A DNA stretch of 64,000 nucleotides, taken from assembly GCF_022267315.1 (NCBI RefSeq), contig NZ_JAIKLE010000001.1:434001-498000 (forward strand), in the 5' to 3' direction. Every line of letters starts with the position of its first letter. Position 1 is the first letter of the stretch. The position numbers and the translations under genes are program-made. Under the pieces are notes generated by a model. That model made no database searches. It was given only the letters and a program-made list of their open reading frames with translations, and was not told where the DNA came from. The DNA comes from Maribellus maritimus (GTDB lineage Bacteria > Bacteroidota > Bacteroidia > Bacteroidales > Prolixibacteraceae). Positions 58,429 through 64,000 of the stretch are shown piece by piece.

Positions 58429-59787
58429 TTATAAAAATTCAAAAAACATCTTTCCAATCATCAGATAAATAAGCAACCCGCAAATGTCGTTCATTGTGGT
58501 AATGAAAGGTCCTGTTGCCAATGCGGGATCTATTTTTAAACGATGCAATATTAATGGAATTGTAGTTCCAAAAAACGACGCGAATATAATTACAATAAAT
58601 AAAGAAATAGACACAGAAAAAGTAAGGTTCATATTCCCCTGCGTAAAATAATTGTAGACAAAAATAAGTATTGCAAAAATAGAAGCGGTTAATAAGGCCA
58701 CAGAAATCTCCTTCATTAACTTTTTAGACGTTGATTCGATATCTTTCACCCCGCTGGCAATGCTTTGCACCACAATCGAGGACGACTGGACTCCCACATT
58801 TCCTGCCATCGCAGCAATTAAGGGTATAAAAAAAGCCAGTTCGGTGACTTTACTCAATGCATCTTCATGGCTTCCTAAAACAAGTGCTCCCATAATCCCA
58901 CCAAGCAGTCCGATTAACAACCAGGGAAAACGTGCCCGCAATAATTCCCAAACCTTATCGCCCGGTTCAACATCACCGGTAATACCCGATACCATTTGGT
59001 AATCTTTCTCGGCTTCTTCACGCACAAAATCAATGACATCGTCAAAGGTAATCCGGCCTTTCAATCGACCAATTTCATCAACCACAGGAATCGCAACCAA
59101 GTCGTATTTATCCATAATTTCCGCTACTTCTTCCTGCCGGGTACTGGTATCAACCATTTTTACATCCGGATTATAGATATTCGAAATTTTTGTATTTGTG
59201 TTGTTCAGAATAAGCTTTTTGAGTGAAAGAACACCCTTCAGTTTTTCGGTATCGTCAACCACATAAATATAGTAGATTTCATCTACCTCCTCGGCCTGCC
59301 TGCTAATTTCTTTTAAACAGGTAGCAACGGTCCAGTTTGCATTTACCACCACCAGCTCTTTTGCCATAATCCCGCCGGCAGAGTCTTCTTCATATTCCAA
59401 AAGGTCAACAATATCGCCAGCCTGCTCAATATCCTCAATCTCGTTTAAAACCTCTTTTTTTACATCATCATCCAAAGCTGCAACAACATCCGCCGCATCA
59501 TCAGAATCCATGTATTCGATAAACTTACTTGCAATAAACTCGGGTGGCAATACCTTCAGGAATCTTCGCCGGTCATTTTCGGGAATTTCAACCAAAACAT
59601 CAGAAGCCTTTTCTCCATCAAGAAGCAAATAGATGTATTTGGCTTCGTCCATGTTCAAATCATCCATTACCTCTGCTATGTCAGCGGGGTGGAGTTCATC
59701 CATCAGCTGTTGCAATTCTTTCTTGTTGTCGTTTTCAACAAGTTCTTTGATGTGATCTATATATTCTCTTGAAATTTCAAATTGCAT
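58429..59787 (-). CDS. mgtE: Magnesium transporter MgtE
   Basis: A 452-residue inner-membrane magnesium channel. The N-terminal helical domain ([17 protein letters not shown], about 30-125) and a pair of CBS domains ([13 protein letters not shown] to [11 protein letters not shown]) sense cytoplasmic magnesium. Five membrane helices follow, with [18 protein letters not shown] at the pore and [19 protein letters not shown] in the last. The start is the ATG at 59787, 11 nt inside the rsmA end, since the longer frame starts at a TTG. It lies between rsmA and the RimK trio. Confidence 0.95.
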   Translation of the reverse strand: MQFEISREYIDHIKELVENDNKKELQQLMDELHPADIAEVMDDLNMDEAKYIYLLLDGEKASDVLVEIPENDRRRFLKVLPPEFIASKFIEYMDSDDAADVVAALDDDVKKEVLNEIEDIEQAGDIVDLLEYEEDSAGGIMAKELVVVNANWTVATCLKEISRQAEEVDEIYYIYVVDDTEKLKGVLSLKKLILNNTNTKISNIYNPDVKMVDTSTRQEEVAEIMDKYDLVAIPVVDEIGRLKGRITFDDVIDFVREEAEKDYQMVSGITGDVEPGDKVWELLRARFPWLLIGLLGGIMGALVLGSHEDALSKVTELAFFIPLIAAMAGNVGVQSSSIVVQSIASGVKDIESTSKKLMKEISVALLTASIFAILIFVYNYFTQGNMNLTFSVSISLFIVIIFASFFGTTIPLILHRLKIDPALATGPFITTMNDICGLLIYLMIGKMFFEFL

Positions 59788-60562
59788 GTCCTGTCTTTTT
59801 GATTTGATTTTCAATTCCGCGAGTTAATTCAATGTAGTCATTAACAGAGAGCTGCTCAGGTCTTTTCTCAGCGTATTCAGCCGGAAGATCAGTACAAATT
59901 TCCTTCAGAGAGTTCCGAAGCATTTTCCGCCGTTGGTTGAAAGCCGCTTTTACTACTTTAAAAAAAAGCTTCTCATCACAGGGCAAATCGGTCCGGTCGT
60001 TACGCACCAAACGAATTACCGCCGATTTTACTTTTGGTGGGGGAGTAAAAACCTGTTCGGAAACCGTAAAAAGATATTCTATCTGATAAAAAGTTTGAAG
60101 CAATACGCTCAATATTCCATAGGTTTTATTTCCATGGCCCGCGTTAATTCTTTCGGCTACTTCTTTCTGAATCATTCCGACAACCTCGGGGATCCGGTTT
60201 CTGAATTCAAGAACCCGAAAAAATATTTGAGAAGAAATGTTGTAGGGAAAATTCCCTATGACACAAAATTTTCCTTCGAAAAGACCAGGAAAATTAAATT
60301 TCAAAAAATCTTCAGAATAAATATGATTTTCCAGCGCCGGAAAATTTTGATGTAAATACTCAACCGATTCCTTGTCTATTTCTACAACATGAATATTAAG
60401 TTCAGGACGTTCAAGCAAAAACTGTGTCAGCACTCCCATCCCCGGTCCTACTTCCAATACATTGGATTCGGTAGTCCCCAGGCTGTCAACAATTTTACGT
60501 GCAATATTTTGATCTTTCAAAAAATGCTGACCAAGTTTCTTTTTGGGTCTTACAATATTCAT
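59777..60562 (-). CDS. rsmA: 16S rRNA dimethyladenosine methyltransferase
   Basis: A 261-residue SAM-dependent enzyme that dimethylates A1518 and A1519 of 16S rRNA (E. coli numbering), late in 30S assembly. [15 protein letters not shown] at the start, [15 protein letters not shown] as SAM loop, [10 protein letters not shown] (the N-L/F-P-Y catalytic motif) and VKSAVIRLV are all present, with the C-terminal [12 protein letters not shown] block. Length is usual. First gene of a minus-strand run with mgtE and the RimK trio; mgtE overlaps its stop. Confidence 0.96.
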   Translation of the reverse strand: MNIVRPKKKLGQHFLKDQNIARKIVDSLGTTESNVLEVGPGMGVLTQFLLERPELNIHVVEIDKESVEYLHQNFPALENHIYSEDFLKFNFPGLFEGKFCVIGNFPYNISSQIFFRVLEFRNRIPEVVGMIQKEVAERINAGHGNKTYGILSVLLQTFYQIEYLFTVSEQVFTPPPKVKSAVIRLVRNDRTDLPCDEKLFFKVVKAAFNQRRKMLRNSLKEICTDLPAEYAEKRPEQLSVNDYIELTRGIENQIKKTGHAI

Positions 60563-60621
60563 TACTCCCCGCCTCGTCCATTTCTGTTATAACCTTATAT
60601 TTTTTATCGAAATTAATAAAA

Positions 60622-60637
60622 CAAATTTATATTTTTG
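60622..60637. promoter_or_regulatory. Divergent -7 boxes for rsmA and the flippase-like gene
   Basis: On the minus strand TAAATTTG (60629-60622) faces rsmA, and on the plus strand TATTTTTG (60630-60637) faces the membrane protein gene. Both match TAnnTTTG and they sit back to back. No -33 elements are obvious. Confidence 0.4.
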
Positions 60638-60740
60638 TTCGCTACGAATAGTTGCAGCCTTTTTAATTTCGCATCCCGAAAGTAATAAAAATTTAGGGAT
60701 TATTATTTTGAAACCGGTTTGCACCCAAAAAAACTACAGA

Positions 60741-61745
60741 TTGAAAAAAATTGTACTTAACGTATTAAAGTTTCTGGCCTTTTTTGCTGTTGGCGCATTT
60801 ATTTTCTGGCTTATTTATAAAGATCAAGATATTGAACGAATTAAATCGGTACTAAAAAACGATGTAAATTATCTTTGGGTTATCATCTCTCTTTTTATCG
60901 GGCTGCTTAGTCATATAAGCCGCACTTTAAGATGGGGATTGATGATTGAGCCCATTGGACATAAGCCAAGGTTTGTAAATACTTTCCTGGCAGTTATGGT
61001 AGGGTATCTGATGAACATGGCGATACCCCGAATGGGAGAAATATCGAGATGTGGGGTGTTATCACGTTATGAAAAACTTTCGTTTACAAAACTGATAGGG
61101 ACTGTCGTTGCGGAAAGAGCGGTTGACATGGTTTCTCTTTTAGTACTGCTGGCAATTGTCATTTTTTCGCAATTTGGCGAAATGTTGAGCTTTCTTCATA
61201 ACAATCCAGGCATTGAAGAAAAGCTTGGTTCAATTATTTCATCTCCATATTTAATTGGTGGACTGGTCGTTTTGATTGTTCTTATGTATATTTTCAGAAA
61301 AGCATTTAAACACACGGTGGTTTTCACCAAACTTATAGAAATCATTAATAATTTTAAAGAAGGATTTATTTCTATTGGTTCAATAAAAAGAAAAGGCTGG
61401 TTCTTTTTTCATTCGTTTTTTATTTGGGCCATGTATTATTTGATGTTGTATGTGGTTTTTTTCGCGTTCGATTTTACAAGCGATTTAAATCCGATTGCCG
61501 GCTTAACCACTTTTGTTCTGGCGAGTTTCGGGATGGTGGCACCGGTGCAGGGAGGAATCGGAGCATGGCATTTTATGGCCAAAGAAGCACTTTCGCTTTA
61601 CGGCATTGCCAATGAAAACGGAATTATTTTTGCGTTTGTGGCCCACTCTTCAATGACACTGATGATTATTATCATTGGTATAATTTCGTTGCTTGTTTTA
61701 CCGTTTATAAACAGAAGAAACGATGTGGAACCGGCAGGTGCCTGA
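60741..61745 (+). CDS. Flippase-like integral membrane protein (LPG_synthase_TM / UPF0104)
   Basis: A 334-residue protein taken from the TTG at 60741, where a charged start (KKIVLNVLKF) precedes the first helix; the frame is open further upstream but with no convincing start. It has about eight to nine hydrophobic segments. Family blocks are SRTLRWGLMIEPIGHKP, MNMAIPRMGEISRCGVLSRYE, TVVAERAVDMVSLL and GMVAPVQGGIGAWHFM. This is the transmembrane flippase-like domain shared with MprF and AglD; stand-alone members are thought to move lipids or lipid-linked sugars across the membrane. The LolC/E-like gene follows 40 nt later. Confidence 0.82.
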   Translation: MKKIVLNVLKFLAFFAVGAFIFWLIYKDQDIERIKSVLKNDVNYLWVIISLFIGLLSHISRTLRWGLMIEPIGHKPRFVNTFLAVMVGYLMNMAIPRMGEISRCGVLSRYEKLSFTKLIGTVVAERAVDMVSLLVLLAIVIFSQFGEMLSFLHNNPGIEEKLGSIISSPYLIGGLVVLIVLMYIFRKAFKHTVVFTKLIEIINNFKEGFISIGSIKRKGWFFFHSFFIWAMYYLMLYVVFFAFDFTSDLNPIAGLTTFVLASFGMVAPVQGGIGAWHFMAKEALSLYGIANENGIIFAFVAHSSMTLMIIIIGIISLLVLPFINRRNDVEPAGA

Positions 61746-61785
61746 TTTCTGAATTCAGAATTTCCAAAATTTAAAACTTTTTCGG

Positions 61786-63039
61786 ATGAATACCGAACTA
61801 TTTATCGCTCGCAAATTATTTTTCGACAAAAGCAATAAAAAATATTTGTCGCACAAGATAATACGGATTGCCCTATTTGGCATTGCACTCGGGCTAGCGG
61901 TAATGATAGTTTCGGTGGCGGTAGTTACCGGGTTCAAAAACGAAATCAGAAGTAAGATAGTTGGTTTTGGTTCGCATATTCAAATCATTAATTTCGATTC
62001 CAACAATTCATATGAAACAAAACCAATTTCAAAAAACCAGGCTTTTGTCCCCGAAATAAAAAAAATTAAAGGAATCAACCGTGTAGATGTTTATGCGACA
62101 AAACCCGGAATGATAAAAACCGACGAATACTTGCAGGGAATTGTTTTTAAGGGTGTTGACAAAGATTACAACTGGGCCTTCTTCAAAAAAAACCTGATTG
62201 AAGGTCGCATTCCTGCGTTGAATGATTCGGCGAGGGTAAATGAAATTATTTTGTCGGAGCAGGTTTTACAGCTGCTGCACTTAAAGTTAAACGAAGATGT
62301 ATTTATCTATTTTTTAAACGAAGATGAAAACCTCCCCAGAATCTTACAACTTAAGGTTTGCGGTATTTATCGTACTGGTCTGGAAGAATTTGACAATGTT
62401 TTTATTCTTGGCGATTTAAAACACATTCAACGTTTAAATGACTGGCAGAACGACCAGGTAAGTGGCTTTGAAATTACTGTTGACAATTTTTTCAGTACCG
62501 AAGAAATTGAACAGCGGGTAAGAAACCAGGTAATCAGCTACAGTGAAGAAAATTCGACGATTTTGCGCACACTCAACATTACACGCGAATATCCGCAAAT
62601 ATTTGATTGGCTTTCTGTTATTGACATGAATGTATGGGTGATTCTGATTCTATTGAGCGTAGTTGCCGGTTTTAATATGATATCGGGATTACTGGTTTTA
62701 ATCCTGGAGCGAATAAATATGATTGGCATTTTGAAAGCACTCGGAAGCCCGAACTGGTCGGTCCGAAAAGTTTTCTTATACCTCTCTTTCTTTCTAACCG
62801 GCAGTGGTATGCTTTGGGGAAATATAATCGCGATTGCAATTATTGTCATTCAAAAAGTCTTTCATGTTGTAAAACTGGATCCTGCAATGTATTATGTTGA
62901 TGTAGCGCCAGTTAATTTTTCCATTCTCCATATTCTTATTTTAAACCTGGCAAGTATCACCATTACGATATTAATGCTCGTAATTCCGAGTTTCCTTATC
63001 AGCAAAATCTCACCTGAGAAAGCAATCCGATTTGATTAA
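61786..63039 (+). CDS. LolC/LolE-like ABC transporter permease
   Basis: A 417-residue permease beginning NTELFIARKLFFD, with a first helix (IALFGIALGLAVMIVSVAVVTGF), a periplasmic domain of about 220 residues and three C-terminal helices containing the FtsX/MacB core (DMNVWVILILLSVVAGFNMISGLLVLILERINMIGILKALG, of which ERINMIGILKALG is the coupling-helix motif). It should work with LolD in releasing lipoproteins from the inner membrane towards the outer membrane. No LolD ATPase is next to it. The end LISKISPEKAIRFD is typical. Confidence 0.9.
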   Translation: MNTELFIARKLFFDKSNKKYLSHKIIRIALFGIALGLAVMIVSVAVVTGFKNEIRSKIVGFGSHIQIINFDSNNSYETKPISKNQAFVPEIKKIKGINRVDVYATKPGMIKTDEYLQGIVFKGVDKDYNWAFFKKNLIEGRIPALNDSARVNEIILSEQVLQLLHLKLNEDVFIYFLNEDENLPRILQLKVCGIYRTGLEEFDNVFILGDLKHIQRLNDWQNDQVSGFEITVDNFFSTEEIEQRVRNQVISYSEENSTILRTLNITREYPQIFDWLSVIDMNVWVILILLSVVAGFNMISGLLVLILERINMIGILKALGSPNWSVRKVFLYLSFFLTGSGMLWGNIIAIAIIVIQKVFHVVKLDPAMYYVDVAPVNFSILHILILNLASITITILMLVIPSFLISKISPEKAIRFD

Positions 63040-63411
63040 ATGTTAAAACAGGTCTGTCATTATCTGGTTCAAAATTAGTAGCCGGGAAGAAAAACTTCAT
63101 CTGGAAGAATTAGAAAAAAGAGGAGAACCAACATTTTTTTGGATCCTGAACAAATCACCTGTCTGTCAACAAAATAAAAACAAAAATCAAAAAAATGTAT
63201 TAAAAACGTTAACAAACAGACCGGTGCTTTTTTACATTTTACACACCCGCATTAACACTTCATACACCAAGCAAAAACATTTTCTCACATGTATTCTTCT
63301 CCAGGTCCATACTTTTAGAATTAATTTATTATGAATTTCCGGAAATGGAATTTTCATCGCAGCTAAATTGTAAGAATTGAGAGAACTAATAATCTAATTA
63401 AACTTTTACGT
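63040..63411. other. Intergenic region upstream of the GH5 lipoprotein gene
   Basis: There are 372 nt without an ORF. GTCTGT occurs twice in direct orientation (63052-63057, 63161-63166) and once inverted (ACAGAC, 63216-63221), which could be coincidence or a regulator site. No exact TAnnTTTG box is seen before the next gene. Confidence 0.3.
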
Positions 63412-64000
63412 ATGAAAAAAAATTTAATAATCATCGTTCTCCTTCTTTTGTTCTTTGTATTTGGATGTGACAAAAAAAAGGAAGAAATTATTCCTCCTGA
63501 AGAATTTGTTGCTGAACTTTCTGTTGCTCCGCTATCGTTTGATTTTACAAAAGAAGGCGGCACAAAAACCTTTTCAATAGCATCAAATACGACCTGGAAT
63601 ATTAATTCTTCTTCAACGTGGTGCCGCCCCTCTATTCAAACCACTAAAGGAAATGCATCAGTTACCATTACTGCCGATGCGAACGAACTGGAAGAGGAAA
63701 GAAATACCACTTTTACAATAACGGCTTTAAATGTTGACGATATTACAATTTCAATTTCACAGGAGGCTGGTGAGCCGGAAATACACCTGCCTGAATATAT
63801 TGAACCTGATAATACGGGAATGGAAAGTGATGCAAAAACCATTGCATCAAAAATATATCTGGGCTGGAACTTAGGAAATACGCTTGAAGCGATTGGAGGC
63901 GAAACAGTCTGGGGAAATCCACAGGCAAGCGCCGACTTAATTTTAGCTGTAAAAGCAGCCGGTTTTAATGCCGTCCGCATCCCATGCTCGTGGGATCAAT
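63412..64000 (+). CDS. Lipoprotein with BACON-like domain and GH5 cellulase domain, 5' part
   Basis: The first 196 codons of a gene that continues past the window. The signal peptide ends in a lipobox (FFVFGC, Cys19) followed by the acidic/basic linker DKKKEE. Residues about 36-118 form a beta-rich BACON-like module (AELSVAPLSFDF, TWNINSSSTWCRPS, ITISISQEAG), which in Bacteroidota glycan-binding lipoproteins spaces the enzyme from the cell surface. A glycoside hydrolase 5 fold begins near 140 (YLGWNLGNTLEAIG, GFNAVRIPCSWD). The catalytic glutamates lie beyond the window. It probably cleaves beta-1,4 glucans or mannans on the surface and may open a polysaccharide-use locus. Confidence 0.85.
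   Translation, partial: MKKNLIIIVLLLLFFVFGCDKKKEEIIPPEEFVAELSVAPLSFDFTKEGGTKTFSIASNTTWNINSSSTWCRPSIQTTKGNASVTITADANELEEERNTTFTITALNVDDITISISQEAGEPEIHLPEYIEPDNTGMESDAKTIASKIYLGWNLGNTLEAIGGETVWGNPQASADLILAVKAAGFNAVRIPCSWDQ

Noticed and set aside
60543-60740. Longer N-terminus for the flippase-like protein starting at 60543
   Set aside because: It would overlap the rsmA start and add a chain of residues unlike the family; the TTG at 60741 gives the usual start just before the first helix.

Overview
This window is a chromosomal segment of a Bacteroidota bacterium, probably from the order Bacteroidales/Marinilabiliales. The evidence is indirect but consistent. There is a secreted protein with a C-terminal type IX secretion (Por) sorting tail, and a lipoprotein with a BACON-like domain ahead of a GH5 cellulase. 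Adenylate kinase is short and lacks the LID domain, and LysS carries a C-terminal extension. Several gene starts have TAnnTTTG-type -7 promoter boxes. ParE and ParC are of the form seen in this phylum. I saw no rRNA, tRNA, CRISPR array or intact insertion sequence. Most of the window is core metabolism and cell-envelope genes, with a few accessory patches.

Layout. 1-2100 is the end of a surface polysaccharide locus: the tail of a Gfo/Idh oxidoreductase and a polyprenyl glycosylphosphotransferase. 2102-8045 (minus) holds a VOC protein with an MFS transporter, a type IX secreted Ig-like protein, an exported Gfo/Idh oxidoreductase and a small acyltransferase. 8260-8985 is a decayed gene with two in-frame stops. 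9206-18076 carries lysS, recJ and a minus-strand run: purE, PorV-like barrel, helix-hairpin-helix barrel, acyltransferase, HAD phosphatase. 18189-28182 (plus) is hpt, adk, obg, PAP2 phosphatase, membrane-anchored MutS homologue, parE, parC, aroK. 28338-31315 holds a secreted C1 peptidase and a TPP enzyme.

31415-36745 is a glycerol region: glpK-glpD-glpF plus a small TerB-like gene, with gpsA divergent. 36884-47174 is mixed: a second MutS-family ATPase, pgi, a DMT exporter next to an ATP-grasp-like protein, ppk2, a DUF1338 enzyme, a PfkB sugar kinase, an ACP phosphodiesterase-like protein and a KamA-like radical SAM protein. 47334-54608 is one minus-strand operon, purH-mreB-mreC-mreD-mrdA-rodA, for purine synthesis and cell elongation. 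54844-63039 has two FtsX-type permeases, a minus-strand run rsmA-mgtE-retropepsin-rimK-AstE/AspA deacylase, and a flippase-like membrane protein. From 63412 a GH5 lipoprotein runs off the window.

The most interesting points are the protease/ligase/deacylase trio next to rsmA, the helix-hairpin-helix domain joined to an outer-membrane barrel and coupled to a PorV-like gene, the exporter plus ATP-grasp pair, the two MutS-family ATPases without mismatch-recognition domains, and the double-stop pseudogene downstream of lysS.
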